DNA of 64,000 bases. It comes from Marthasterias glacialis. Lineage: Eukaryota; Echinodermata; Asteroidea; Forcipulatida; Asteriidae. The notes beneath the pieces were generated by a model. The model saw nothing but the letters and a program-made list of their open reading frames with translations. It ran no database searches and was not told where the DNA came from. Below are positions 1 to 14,300 of this stretch, in pieces; positions within the stretch are counted from its first letter, which is position 1; each line of letters opens with the position of its first letter. Location of the stretch: positions 15,457,838-15,521,837 of the forward strand of contig OU452231.1 in assembly GCA_911728455.2 (NCBI GenBank), written 5' to 3'. The position numbers were made by a program, and so were the translations under genes.

Positions 1-225
1 TTTCTGTTTTAGCATCATTCAGAGCAAGTTTATTTGATAAGCACCAAGATTTTATATCCTGAATACAAGCTTGAATTTTTGCTAAGGCTAAGTCACGATT
101 CGCCAGATTATATTATAGGTCAGAAAAATCTGAGTATCCTCTGCGTAAACATGAGCAGCTATGAGATCTTGCAGCGGTGCACTGAACAAAATAAATATCA
201 GGGGTCCGGCTGCAGAACCTTGTGG
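1..225 (-). mobile_element. LINE reverse-transcriptase remnant, minus strand
   Basis: Read on the minus strand, a broken frame contains PLIFILFSAPLQDLI, then HVYAEDTQIF (the YADD catalytic box with an A/E change) and further on KSWCLSNKLALNDAKTE. These are the PLIF, YADD and W..NKL.LN..KTE blocks of L2/CR1-like LINE reverse transcriptases, in the right order. An in-frame stop and a frame change separate the blocks, so this is a dead fragment. It runs off the left edge and abuts an unrelated LINE on the opposite strand near 222. Confidence 0.7.
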
Positions 226-1439
226 TACACAGCACCACAGGCAACGACAGTCAGATTTGGATCGGTGATTTCATCTCTAATCGTGAACAGTGCATGAAAT
301 ACCTCGATTGCTTTTCGGAATGGACCCATACTAATGCAGGTGTCCCACAAGGCACTAAGCTCGGTGCCCTTATCTTCCTGGCAATCATCAATGACGCCGG
401 TTTCAAAGAGAACAATACAAGTATAAAACACTTCAAATATGTTGATGACATGACTGTCATTGAAACCCGTGATGCCAGTGTTGGATCCAACCTCCCATCT
501 GCAATAACTGATCTGGATGTATGGTCGTCGGACAACAAAATGCAACTCAACGTGAAAAAGTGTTTCACCATGGACATTTGTTTCTCGCGGAACCAACCAG
601 ATCCCCTCTCATTGACTCTAAATAACAAAACTATTACACAATGTGCAGTTATTAAGCTTTTAGGTGTTTTTATTCAAGCCGACTTAAGGTGGGACACGCA
701 TGTAGGCTCAATGATCAAGCGTGCAAATTCCCGCCTTTTCATGCTTCGTAAATTGAAGTATCATTACCTAAGCATATCTGATCTTGTTGCTATATATACC
801 TCCTTTGTGCGGCCAATTTTGGAGTACGCTGCACCCGCCTGGTCAGGTGCTTTGTCAAGTAAGCAGTGCAATGATCTGGAAAGGGTGCAAAAGCGCGCAT
901 GCAGAATTATTCTTGGCAATGACTACGTGCGCTACTCAGACGCTCTACAATTGTTCAGTATTGAAACACTGGTATGCCGTCGTAACCACTTGTGCCAATC
1001 TTTTGCCAAAACTCTCCCTTCATCAGTCCTAAAGCGCCTCTTGCCACAGAGGTATGATAGTGGGTACCAACTTAGGAACTCCGGACTTCTGGGTCAGTTT
1101 AAATGCCGAACAGAACGCTATAGAAAGAGCCCTCTCCCTCACCTCACACGCCTTTTTAACAACTGAAATGCAATAGAATGCAGCTTTTTATGCGCCCTTT
1201 GACTGTGCCAGCAATATTTTTTATCCAGGTTTTTTTCCCCGCAACTTTCAGAACAATTTATTTTATACATTGTAAATATTTGTCTCTCCTTAATCAATTT
1301 TTTCTTAAATAATGTGAAATAGTGTGTTTTTTTTCTTATATTTTAATCTCTGTATATTTTCCTGTAATTCGACCTCCGGTCGCCATGGGAATTTGTTTTT
1401 AAAATAATAAACCAATTATGAATGAATGAATGAATGAAT
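222..1439 (+). mobile_element. 5'-truncated LINE: reverse-transcriptase C-terminal half and 3' tail
   Basis: An open frame to 1166 encodes the second half of a non-LTR reverse transcriptase. Visible blocks are AGVPQGTKLGALIFL (palm), KYVDDMTVIE (catalytic YxDD with both aspartates), KLLGVFIQADLRWDTHV, and the thumb/C-terminal RPILEYAAPAWSG...LERVQKRACRIIL. About 270 bases of AT-rich 3' untranslated sequence follow and end in an (ATGA)n run at about 1418-1439, the kind of short tandem tail seen in the CR1/L2/Jockey group. The fingers and any endonuclease are missing, so the copy is 5'-truncated, although this frame is unusually intact. Clade assignment below the CR1/L2/Jockey level is not possible from this piece. 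Confidence 0.85.
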
Positions 1440-2151
1440 TTCACATTATCAGTGACTACTGAGTACACATAAGAAACCAATCGAGTCCCTTTATGCTGGT
1501 AAAACTTTTGAATTTTTTTTCTCGTTTTTTTCTATAACATAGAATTGAAGACCAATAACAGTAATGTGTTGTTCCTGCATATAAGTTATACTCAGGTAAA
1601 TATGGTAGATGAGATTGGCACAACTGTGAAGGTAAATCTACACGTACTGCAGAAGGCGGAGCTCTTGGGAACAAGGAGGATCATGTGAAAGACTCTCGAG
1701 ATCTAAGGCTACAGGACAGGAGGATTTACCAACACAAATAAAAATGAGATCTCTCTTTTGCATGCTGTAATATCACAATAAAAATAATAAAGGACTTTTT
1801 AAAAAGGATGTCTTTGGTCTGGCGGCACATGGATCAAATTTTTGCATATTTCTTGACAGTTTTGTCTGATATGACTGCTATGTCTGCTTCCACCTGCATT
1901 GTAGTATTTCAAATTCCTTACATTACACTGAGTATAACTTTTTTGTAGCTTTTTGTACCTTTTTGGGAACACAACTTTGTCAGCTACTATTATTTGCTTT
2001 CACCTATTTTGTGGTATTTCAAATGTCTAACTTTCATTGTAGCTTTTTCCTTGTAGCTCTGGATGTCTAATCTTCCAAACTCAATGCCAGTAGTAACTCG
2101 GCATCACCCATTTACACATGTACACTTATTAATAAAACAAATTTACACTAC
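1440..2151. other. CIAO1 intronic sequence without recognisable features
   Basis: AT-rich sequence downstream of the last visible CIAO1 exon. I looked on the minus strand for the last two WD blades (the family pattern SGFHSRTIYDIAW and a later LASCSDD) and did not find them. The 3' end of the gene should lie beyond the left edge. Confidence 0.6.
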
Positions 2152-2347
2152 CTTGTTTGCTGTTTAACTCCTGCCAGATCTTGACTGTGTTATCATCACT
2201 ACATGATGCTAGTCTGGTTCCTGTTTTGTCAAAGGCTATTCCCCAGACTGTAGACTCATGTCCACTTAAGGTACACATACAACTCCAATCATCATCATCT
2301 TCTTGGAATAACTTGATGGTGTTGTCATAACTGCAAGAAGCCAAAAT
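2152..2347 (-). CDS. CIAO1: CIAO1 exon 4 (rest of blade 4, blade 5)
   Basis: Acceptor TTCCAG at 2348. The exon starts in phase 0 with [20 protein letters not shown], then [14 protein letters not shown] and [15 protein letters not shown]. The donor is at 2151 (CAAG/GTAGTG, a slightly weak GTAGTG), leaving phase 1. The next exon should begin near the WKCICTLSG region and is outside the window. Confidence 0.92.
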
Positions 2348-5300
2348 CTGGAAATTCAAATAGTATCAAAAGTAACTTGGTTTATTCCTACTTTTTTCTT
2401 TTTTTTAACTGAATGTGTTGTACTTAATTTTGGCTATAGACGTAATGAGAATGTCACATAATCGCCTACACTCAGAAGGCTGCTCTCAAGGACTTTAACA
2501 TCAACCTAGCCACATGGGAAACTGTCGCATCACATCAGCACATTGTCCAGTTTGGAGAAGTGCAGTGTCTCAGTGGACAGCCACATTTAAAGACCACCAC
2601 TTTGCAGTGTTGTAGTCGAGACATGGAAGTCTGGGACCGAGATTGAGACCAAGACCTTCGATCCCCTCGATCCACTAAGCGAAAGTACATGTAGTAGTAG
2701 TCCCAGCCGATTTCCTACCTCCCCACGTATGTCGTACTTAATAAGCAGGGCAGTTCTTTTCAGAACTAAGTTTTCCCCCCGAATTCCAAAATCTCCTCCT
2801 CGGTAGTAGAATACTGACAAGACAAGTTCTCACAAGAACAATCTACTGTTTATAGCAAATTAGATATAATCGCATGGTGTTACCGCAAACTAAACATACG
2901 TTAGGGGATATTGTTAAGTCGAATGGCCGGGGTGGAAATTCTCGGGAACCGAAGATGCTCAGGGATACAAACAAATTTTTTATAATGAGAGATCTAAGGC
3001 CTTTTGCGGTTTCAAATGGGCGGGGTTCTATTTTGTTGACACCATCCCTCCCGTTCGGTTTCAAAAACAGTGCTACATATACTCTTTCATTTGCTTTTGT
3101 CTCTCAACTGGGGCATTCACACAGAAGTTTGGATCGAAAATTGTTTAATTAAAGAGTGTGGTGGAGAGAGAAAATCTTGTCCCTTAAATCATGTGGTTGT
3201 TTTTATATTATTTGCAGGGTTCAGTCAGCGTCCTAGGTCGAGAAGCTTACGCGAGGGCGGCAAAAGCGTTGTATGTGGTATGTTATATGCAGTTGTAACT
3301 TGGGTAATTCATCAACCTGAAGGAAAGTCAACTGCAACCAGTTTCACAGATGGTTCATTTGGGTCTAGGAGTTTGTTCGAACGCCTTGTCTTTCGAGATC
3401 CCAGAAAAGAAGAAATGCTCATTCGCACAAGTTAGGGAAGACATATTTTGTAAATACACATTTTTTCGTAAAAATGTTTTTTATAAATATTTAAAAATTA
3501 ATTTTGAAGATTTTCAAAAATTAATCTCGAACATTTTCAAACCCATGACCCCCGCCATTCTAGAGCAGATGTCTTACCAACTAGACTACCGAGACTGCCC
3601 GGTAGCTAGAGGCAGTTTGAATCCTATAGCAGCGGGTACCACAACCATTATGCTAGATGTTAATTTTCAAAATCTATTATATGGTTGTGATTTCACAGGA
3701 CTCGGGAAAGTACGGAGTATACAGTACTTAACACACATCGGTGTATGGGTAAAAATGACAAATAATAAATATTATTATCCCCTAGTTAGCTAGTGTGGAT
3801 TTGTACTCAATTTTAAGATAAAAAATTAAATGGAAAATCCTGGATTTCATGATTTGGGGATCATGAACCCTTATTTGGGTCATCAACCCCTCCTATTTTG
3901 CTAATTTTGTTTAGCACCAAATGAAAGAGCAGAACGACAGCTTTCCCTAAATGTGTACTTTTATGGGGAGAATAAGCTGTACTGACTGAGCTGAGAAACT
4001 TTGAATGGCATCAAATGTGAGGACCATCCAAAATACTTGAAAAGACTTAACGGTTGAAGGGTTAAAGTGTGAGAAAGTAGTTTAAAATGGCTCATTTTAG
4101 TTTGACGAGACAAATGACCCAAAAAAAGTTTGAGGTCTGCAATTTGGCTGCAAAAATCCATGTCGGTCTTATTACCATAAACACAAAATCTATTTTATTT
4201 GACCTTATCAACTTTCATTGGTCTTGGGTTTATGTACATGTGTACCTCTCACATGAAATGTTACACACACAATTTTTACAGTTTTATAACGTACATACCT
4301 CTTTATGTGGATGCCAACTTACATTCTTTACATCCTGAGTGTGAACACTCAGAACACCAACACACTGGTAATCATCATCTTCATGATCAACTGTTGACAA
4401 AGTTAAAAACAAATTCTTTATAACATAAGCCTGGTCATGCTGATAAGCAGGACTTATTTGTATAGCCGACCAACAAAAATTGCTCATTTTCATCAGGCAA
4501 GGTCAGATTTCTGTCCCACTAAATTCATTAGGTCAGTTTTGAAATAGAAAAAGTGTTGGGGTAAAAATCTGGTGCAGGAGTGAAGAATGAAGGAGGAAAT
4601 GTTACTCATTTTATCATTCAGTAATAAAATGCCAATTGTGGTTGTTTAATCAATTTGTTTGTCTCACATATTAGAAGATGCATTGCTTACTGTTGTTGTG
4701 ACTGGAAATTAATCATTTACATTGCATTTGATGACCCAGGCTAGTGGAAAATGGCTCTGTACATGTCATTCATGTAGGTCATAGCTGTGTAACTGTGAAA
4801 TACATGTACATGTACATAGGGGGGTGGAAGGGTTATTGCGATATCATTATTATTATTTATTAATCTCGTTTTGGGTACACTCCATTTTTAAAAGAGGTGA
4901 TCATCATTCCACATCTACATCTACATCCATGACAGATCTCATCAAAGCCTGTTCAGCATCTCAATGAGGGGGCCAATTGCAGCCAACCATGCCAGAAACA
5001 CCGGGGCAAACCCCTTCTCTTAGCGATAAGTGTTCTGGGTTTTTTACGTGCATTGATAGATCTTAATACAACACACGGGACCTACGGTTGTGTATCCCAT
5101 CCTAAGGACGAAGCAATAATGGTTAAGTGTCTTGCTTAAGGACGCAAGTATCAAGACCGGGACGATCGAACCCACACTCTGCTGGTCAGAAACACCAGAG
5201 CTTGAGTCCGGTGCCCTTAACCGCTCGGGCACGACACACCGTTGTTTTAAAAAAAAGAAAACAATTTTACCGCTGAAATGCTCTCTCTATCAGCATTGAA

Positions 5301-8300
5301 AACTTAACATAAACTTAACTCAATTTCCTGAGTGATTCCAATTGTTAAGCATGATTATTTTTGTTCATAAAATGTGTTAAGAAATAGTGAATATTTTCAT
5401 TGATTTATGACAGGGATTAACATGTGTGAATGGGGTCCAGGTGGGATATTCCTTACAAAATGTTGCCCCTGAAATGGGTAAAAATATAGCAAAAATTTGA
5501 AAATTGTATCGTTCATCAAATGATTTTTTCACTGAACCTAATATCTAAGGATGGATCTTTTGTTCCTGCAGGTTGAAAAAAAATCACTCAGTACATCCTA
5601 TAGATATTTGACGTTTTTTCAAAGGTTTGTTTGAGAAAACGGTTTCTGCCATTAACGGTTGCTGCCATGTCTCATGCACTGCACTAGTACAACACATGAT
5701 GGTTTCTTTTTTGAGCAGTCCGAATTTCAACCAATAACACATGAGCAACCCCGCAGTTTGTACAGAGTCGCCTTCTACACGCTCCATGGACGATTCCTCC
5801 ATGCATGCACATCACATATGCACACAGAGTATTGGTTGCATGACACACACACAGAGTACTGGTTACATATGAGTATTAGTTTGTTGACGGAGCTTCGAAC
5901 TGACCATGTCGCAACAGGCAAATGAGATTATTTTCAATGTTGAGGCCGTTACCCCTTTTGCCCCCCCCCCTTGCATGTACATTTCAGCACCATTCACAAT
6001 TTCAATGGACAGCAATATCCTTGTTCAGATTTAGTTCAGGTAATTTAACCTACTACATGTACTATTAATTTCATGTGTTGAAAACATGTACTTGTCAGTA
6101 AGCCTAGGAGTTTAGTTCAACTAGTCAAGTAATCTTGAGTGTTGATTGCAACGACTAGTCGTGACTCCAGTAGTCGTGCCACCACGACTACTTTAAAAGT
6201 ACTCACTAACAGGTGCCCCATGAACTGATTTGTTGTTCAATTTAGCACTGTCGCACAAGTGTGCCGAGAAAATCATCTCATTTCTGATACTCCAAACGTC
6301 ATTCAATATAAAAGGGAACATGAATTGAACTGATTTAAACAATGATACAAGACACAGGTGTGGTATTTGATTATCCACTGACTGTATTTAATAGTCAAAT
6401 CTACTGTTGAAAATTCTCAGTGAGGTGCTTAAAACCCTTTGCATGCCACTGTACTATGGCACAACATAATGCTCCAACAGCGACACAAACACACATACAT
6501 GTACGCTGTTCATTAAGAGTGCCATTACACACTGTAACGGCATAACACCATTGCCACACAGTCAACGGCACGAAACACAGGCTCATCCGTATTCATTAGT
6601 TAAATTATGTGTGGCTTGTGATTGGTCCGGAATCGCTCATTAGTACATGCAACTATTTTTACTCGGCTGGTGAACGTGTAGCAAGCAGAGTCTAGGAAAG
6701 CTTTTTTACGAATATGGACATTTATGAAAAGCCCATTACAGTGTTGGTTACCTTGGACTTTGTACCTGCTGTATACATGTACATTGTTTGCACTTTTAAT
6801 ACACAATGTATTATTATCACGTGGACAGCATGTATGGTGGTATACATAAATGTACCGCCAAGTCATTTTGTGCGTATGCTTTACTGTAGTTACTGGTAAA
6901 ACGATTGTAGTCATATAAAATCTTGCAAACATCAATACTTGTGAAACCGTGTTACCAAATTGAAAATAATCTCTCTATGAGATTTTACCAAACTACCCCC
7001 TTATTTGTTGTGACAAAAAATTTTTTTTTGACTCACCCAGCCGTCTACAAAAGAAAGGGTTTTGACTCACCTGCCGCTGTTTTCACTTGCATTTGGCGAC
7101 CGGTCGACCCCTAATTTTGAACCCTGAATTCCTGTACATTGAACCATTGAACAGCAGCATGCTCTAACTCGCTGTGTTGCACTGATTTTACAGCGTTGTG
7201 TGTGCACAGGGGCAGCAGGGATGGTAAAAATAGTATACACATATGGACTGGCAATGAGGGAAATAGTGCACGTCTATGCAACCCGAGGGCCTGTGAGTGA
7301 CCAGGAGAGGGTCCTACTTCCCCAGGACGAAGGCCAAGGGAAATAGGACACTCTCCTGGTCACTCACAGGCCCGAGGGGTGCATAGACGTGCACTATTGC
7401 CCGAATAAAGCCAATCCATATGGTTTTATAACACACCTCAGTCCAAAATGTCGGTTAGAAGAGTAAATCGCAGTTTTTTGGCCGGAGATTCTTCTCGATC
7501 CGCAGACGCCGCCATTTTCATTCTCTTTAGGGCGCTGTTTACCAGTCAATAGTTTTGGGGTTTTTGAAACTATTTCCCGCTTTGCGAATTATTTCCCCCA
7601 AATGAAGCACGTGCGGTGCGTGTGGTGTAGATTTCATGCACTAGGCTATATTAGTTCACCCCACGCGACCGTTTTTCAGCCAATCAGGTAAAGAACCAGG
7701 GAGAGGTGTGTTATAATCTCGACTAGTTCAGTAGTCATGAATACTTGACGTCTGACTACCTGAGTAGTGAATTTCACGTCGCCCAGGTTTAATTGTCAGG
7801 CAAAAAAGTTTACATTAATAGGCTTAGTAATACTACTGTGAGTCACAAACGTTGGGCCTTTCTGGGTTTGTATTGTGTAAACATTGTTATTTTTGTGGTT
7901 TATCATTTCAGGTGTTCTGAATTGATATTGAATTAATTTCTCCATCGATGTTTTGTTGGCATGGTTTGCAAATTTCTTTTCAATATATTTGTTTGTTGTG
8001 AAGTTTTTGTGCTGTTGTCGTATGTCCGTAGTCTTTATTTAAATTTGGCTGTTTTTCTATTTTTAATTAATGCTCTTAATCATTTAGTTTTTATACATAT
8101 AGGCCTATATTTATATTTATATTTATATTTATATTAATACAATTTTAATATTTTGATGTTTGTTTGTAGTTGCTGGGCACCTCTGAAAAACAGTGTTTCA
8201 CTGAGAGGTCTCCCCAGGGTAAATAAGAAATAAATAAATAAAATAAAAACATGTTTACATGTGTGTAGTTAATTTTTGTGAAGGCCTACATTGCCTCAAA

Positions 8301-11300
8301 TGGCTGAATTTGGTTTGCTCAGTATGTTCATAGTTTGACATTTAGTTTTTCTTTGTGTTTCAAAACCTTTCAAACTGCACTAAAAAACAAATTATTCCAG
8401 GCAAGTGTACAGAAAAGTAAGTACTGTCGAGAGGTTGGCCATTTATCGAGGGTATTCCAAGGCAAATCCTAACAAATGTGATTCATACTGAGGTTGTATT
8501 TCAACTGATGACAGCTCAGAAGATAATATCTTTGATTGTGCAACGCATCGGCACAGACACAGAAGTGTGGCAAGAGTCCATCAAAGTGTAAGGTCAGATG
8601 ATGTACTTTTTGTTTAGTAAGAAGAAGTTGATGTGTGAGGTGAACACTAAGACATACATGTTTGGTGTTCAAGATTCTTGACTAAGGTCAGACTTGGGTA
8701 AAGTTCCCCGTGAGACCTTTTATTTATTACAGCAAGTACATTTACCATGATGAAGTCAGATAGCGTAAGATTTTCCAACATTGGAAATTAGAAAATCTTA
8801 CTCATGGCGCGAGCATGGCGATGCCTCTCATGGCGGTCCGGGTTTTATTAGGAAATGCTGAAATGAGCTATTTTTGACCACCCTTTTTCCAATACACTAT
8901 ACAAAATGTTTATTAACAGCACACATGCAATTACATAAAATCCAAAACATTAAAAAATAAAATAGACACCAGTTAGACAGTGAATTTGATTTCTAAACCA
9001 AAACTTTTCACTCTTAGGTTTTGAACCCCAATACATTATTTGTACATTCATTATACAGTTGCATCACTGTTTGGAATAAAATAATTTGACACTTGTTTTG
9101 TCTCCTTACCTACAGAATTAAATCACAGCAATACTAATACTAATGTCTCTTCTGCAAACGATGCAATGTGCATAAGTTTCCCCTTTCGTAGAGCTCCCTA
9201 TACATGCAAACTTCTCCTGGTATTCCTTTATCAAAGTTTGTGATCTTTTCAAGGATTTTGCGAGCCTTTCCATGATTCCAAACGGAATGATTGTGTCAAG
9301 AAAAAATGACAAGACAATACTGTACTGCTTCGGGTCCACGCTTGTTTACATGACACATAGTCTTGGTGCACAGTGTTTTCACGGCGCGACATTTCCACCG
9401 ATAGAGGACGTTCGTTGGAAGACAACTAAAGCCACACGAACAAATCAGAAAGAATGCCCTCTATCGGTGGCATTGACGCTACGTCGTGAATATCGTGTTG
9501 AATGCGCATTATAATTTGCTTGGTTATACTGACAAACAGAAAGAACGTCTTGCATCAAGACTAACTAACACCCGGTGGCAGCATGATACAAATAGCGCTC
9601 TTGTGTTGTCAAAATATATTTTTATCTCAAACCAGTGGGATCGGAAAAGTTTTTTTTATTTTAGTTCTTTAATTTGTTATCCTTCATTTTTTTTTAAATC
9701 AGAAAACAGAAAAACGGATTGTTCCGTTTTTTTGACACTTTGAAATCTGAAAAACGGCACAAATACGGCAAAAACGGGACAGTTGGCAGGTATGTATTTG
9801 AAGGTAGCGGCTATGTACACAGGGCTCACCTGTTGTATCAAGCCAACAGACAATGCTACTCCCTTCTGTGTGATGACCCTTCATTGAATCCCCTTGCCAC
9901 TTCTCCCAAAGCTAAAAGATGAGCTGGAGAAAATGGCAATGAATAGCATTATTGTACCTAATGCAAAGCAACAGTTTGTTGTATGCTAATAATGATAGTG
10001 CCCCCTAAAAAGTACAAGATCAGAGTCTGTGTTGATATTTGGCGGTTGAATAATGCTGTAGTGAGGGAACATTGCACAATCCCTACACTTGGAGAAGTCT
10101 CAGGGAAAATTGGAGGCGCTCAAGTGTTCTTGATCCCAGACACCAAACATTTCGGCAAGTTCCTTTGGACAGTGGTAGTTAAGCACACTCATCACAATGG
10201 CATCATTTCTGCACCAGAAATGTATCAGTGCATATTGAATTACCTAAAATGTACTAGTTGATCTCAATGGAATGATTGTCTATACGAACGACTTTCTAAT
10301 CACAGATGCACACAGGCAGAGCACAGACTGAACTCTGGTGCTCCAGACACTCATGAGTGCCAGGGTGCGACTACATGAAGACTAGAAATTTAGAGTTTGT
10401 GAACAAACTCACGGTGTTCGGCTTAATTATGTAATTTTAAGGTCATTATTGTGTGCAGGTTTTTTGTCTTTTTGTGCTATGCTGACGGGCGAAATATTTA
10501 TTTGTACTTTTTTATCTTTATGCATGAAGGTTTGTCATATTAAACTTCAACTTCCGGTTTAACAGGATTTAAAGGTCAAATGGGGTCACACTTTGTGCAT
10601 AACATCTAGAATTGCCAGAGAGCTCAAAATTGATGTAATGATTATTAATGTACCACGTTTCATTAATAAGATACACAATTTTGTATGTACAAACTTATAC
10701 TTCCGGTTTCGACCGGAAATGAAGGTCAAATGAGGTCACACATTGTAAACATTTGTAGAATCGTCGAAGGGCCTTAAAATTAAGTTATTATATTAATACA
10801 CAAAATAACATTATTCAAATACGATTTTTTATAAAACAAACTACTACTTCCGGTTTCGACCGGAAGTAAAGGTCAAATGGGGTCACACCCTGTGTAAGAT
10901 TTGTTTAATACTTCATGACCTTTCATATGGTGTAAAGATCATGTATGTAGCATATCTGATTCTGGAGATATGAGTATTTTAATAAAAAACTTCAATTTAA
11001 TATAATGACGTCATCGATGACGTCATCATTCCAAATTTTGTTCTTTGTCATGTACACGCATTGGTCTAAGTACGTGGTAAGTTTCAAGTCCGTACATGCT
11101 CTATTTTTTGAGATAGCAAAATAATTTTTTTTTCGACCTCGTGTACCATTTTCGTTGTGTCGTAGCTATGACGTCACACATCATATTTTTAGAATGCTCT
11201 TGAGTTAAAGAAAATAATATGCATTGAACATTTTTTCATATTTTGATTCACTTAGGCTCTAGAGCCCAAAATAACATGATTTGTTACTTTAACTTCCGGT

Positions 11301-14300
11301 TTCGACCGGAAGTAAAGGTCAAATGGGGTCACGTTGTGCACCGCATTTGTAGATCTTTGTAAGAGGTTTCATGTAATAAAAGAATCTTGAACGTAGCTCT
11401 TTTGGTTTTGAAGATATGATTTTTCAAATTATTTAAGGTTTATTTAACGTTTATTTAACGTAATGACGTCATCAATGACGTCACCATTCCAAAAAAGTTG
11501 CGGTGCCGTCTACCCACCGAGGTTGATGTTCATGAGAAGTTTCAAGTTCATACAAGTTTCAGTTTTTCTCAAAATTGGCGGAGAACGTTCAGGCAGAAGC
11601 AGAAGACGGAGAAAAAAAGAAAACTAGACATAGAATTTTTGTTTATTACAAAAATACGGTGTTCGGTTGAACGTTACATGATGATGTAGTTCAAAAACAT
11701 TGAACATAAAAAGATGAATTTGTATACAATGTTTGGGTTTTATAGTTAAACTTGTACCACACTTTGTAACAACTCCCGTTTCTTGACAATTGTTTATGGT
11801 TTTGTTACATTGGCATCAGGTTTTTTGGTTTTATGTCATCAATGACGTCATCAGTCCAAAAAGCGGTGGTTTTGGTGCGAGACGTTTTCACTCAACTATT
11901 GCGATTTTCCGCTCTGCACATAGCGCTCAATGTTTCTAAAACCTTTATTCCCAATAGCGCCCTCTTTCGTTGGACCAAAGAGAGCGCCGTTGGGTAGTCC
12001 CCCGAAAATTCGCGCCATATGAGTTTTACAAATTTTAAACTTTGATTCATTGTGATTTAATGCCCGATGACGTCATTATGACGTAGTTAGGTCTGTGGTG
12101 TCTTGATACCAAGGTTCACCTATCTGTTGAGTTTCAACGTTCAAATCAATCTCAATCTTGAGTTATTCCGTAGATAAGCTTGAAAGTTGTTTTTTGATGA
12201 AAAAACACGGAGGCGAACTTTGACCCAGGGTAACGACCCGGAAGTTAAGGTCGTACGATTTTGGCGTTAACTTTTCAAATGTTGTCCAAGGGTCACACTT
12301 TGTGCATAACATCTAGAATTGCCAGAGAGCTCAAAATTGATGTAATGATTATTAATGTACCACGTTTCATTAATAAGATACACAATTTTGTATGTACAAA
12401 CTTATACTTCCGGTTTCGACCGGAAATGAAGGTCAAATGAGGTCACACATTGTAAACATTTGTAGAATCGTCGAAGGGCCTTAAAATTAAGTTATTATAT
12501 TAATACACAAAATAATATTATTCAGATACGATTTTTTATAAAACAAACTACTACTTCCGGTTTCGACCGGAAGTAAAGGTCAAATGGGGTCACACCCTGT
12601 GTAAGATTTGTTTAATACTTCATGACCTTTCATATGGTGTAAAGATCATGTATGTAGCATATCTGATTCTGGAGATATGAGTATTTTAATAAAAAACTTC
12701 AATTTAATATAATGACGTCATCGATGACGTCATCATTCCAAATTTTGTTCTTTGTCATGTACACGCTTTGGTCTAAGTACGTGGTAAGTTTCAAGTCCGT
12801 ACATGCTCTATTTTTTGAGATAGCAAAATAATTTTTTTTTCGACCTCGTGTATCAATTTCGTTGTGACGTAGCTATGACGTCATGTGTCACATTTCTAAA
12901 ATGCTCTTGAGCTAATAAAAAGATTATGCATTGAACATTTTTTCATATTTTCATTCACTTAGGCTCTATAGCCCAAAATAACATGATTTGTTACTTTAAC
13001 TTCCGGTTTCGACCGGAAGTAAAGGTCAAATGGGGTCACGTTGTGCACCGCATTTGTAGATCTTTATAAGAGGTTTCATGTAAAAAAAGAATCTTGAACG
13101 TAGCTCTTTTGGTTTTGAAGATATGATTTTTCAAATTATTTAAGGTTTATTTAACGTTTATTTAACGTAATGACGTCATCAATGACGTCACCATTCCAAA
13201 AAAGTTGCGGTGCCGTCTACTCACCGAGGTTGATGTTCATGAGAAGTTTCAAGTTCATAGAAGTGTCAGTTTTTCTCAAAATTGGCGGAGAACGTTCAGG
13301 CAGAAGAAGAAGACGGAGAAAAAAAAACAAAAAACTAGAGATTGAGAGTTTGTGAACAAACTCACGGTGTTCGGCTGGAACGTAATAAACTGATTGCGTC
13401 ATTGAAAACAAGGTCAATATTGTGTGCTGTGCTGATGGGCAAAATATTTATTTGTACCTTGTGTTGATCTTTAGGCATGAAGGTCAGTCATATGAAACTT
13501 CAACTTCCGGTTTTGACATGAACTATGGGTCAAATGGGGTCACACTCTGCGATAGTTGTACAGTATTTCAAGGGCTTGCATATGGTGCAAAAATCTCCTG
13601 TGTAACTTTTATGATTCCCCAAATATGATTTTTTGAAACATTAAACGTTGATTTAATATAATGACGTCATCGATGTCATAATCCGAAAATAATCCAGTTT
13701 CATCTACACAGTAATGTCTAAGGCAACAGTAAGTTTCAAGTCTGTATCACGTTTAGTTGATGAATTATGAATTTACTATCTGTGAAATTTCATTATCCGT
13801 TTCAACCGGAAGTAAGGGTCAAATAGGGTCACATCTTCAACACAATTTTTAGAATGGTTAACGAGCTTTCAGATGAAGTAATGATTATTAATGAATTCTG
13901 TTTTGTTATTGAAAAATAATATTTTTGAAAAATAAAATTTCAACTTCCTCTTTCGACCGGAAGTCAAGGTCAAATGGGGTCACAAACTGTGTAAGATGTG
14001 CAGAGTAATTGAAGAGCTTTTATATGGTGCAAAGATCTTGTATGTAACATTTACGGTTCTTCAGATATGAATTTTTGAAATATTAAACGTTGATTTATTG
14101 TAATGACGTCATCGATGACGTCATCATCCAGAAAAAACAGTGCAGTTTACTGCACAGTAAAGTTGAAGGTAATAGTAAGTTTCAAGACTGTACCTCGTTT
14201 AGTTAATGACCTATGAATCTTTTTATATGTTAACTTCAACTTCCGGTTTCGACCGGAAGTAAAGGTCAAATGGGGTCACACTTTCTGTAAGACATGTAGA

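Noticed and set aside
1-2151. Final WD blades of CIAO1
   Set aside because: Searched on the minus strand; only LINE sequence and featureless DNA found, so the last exons must be outside the window.
2843-3435. ORFs of 70-120 codons as a possible nested gene
   Set aside because: Frames on both strands compete, none has a known motif, and the region is joined to a dispersed repeat and a SINE.
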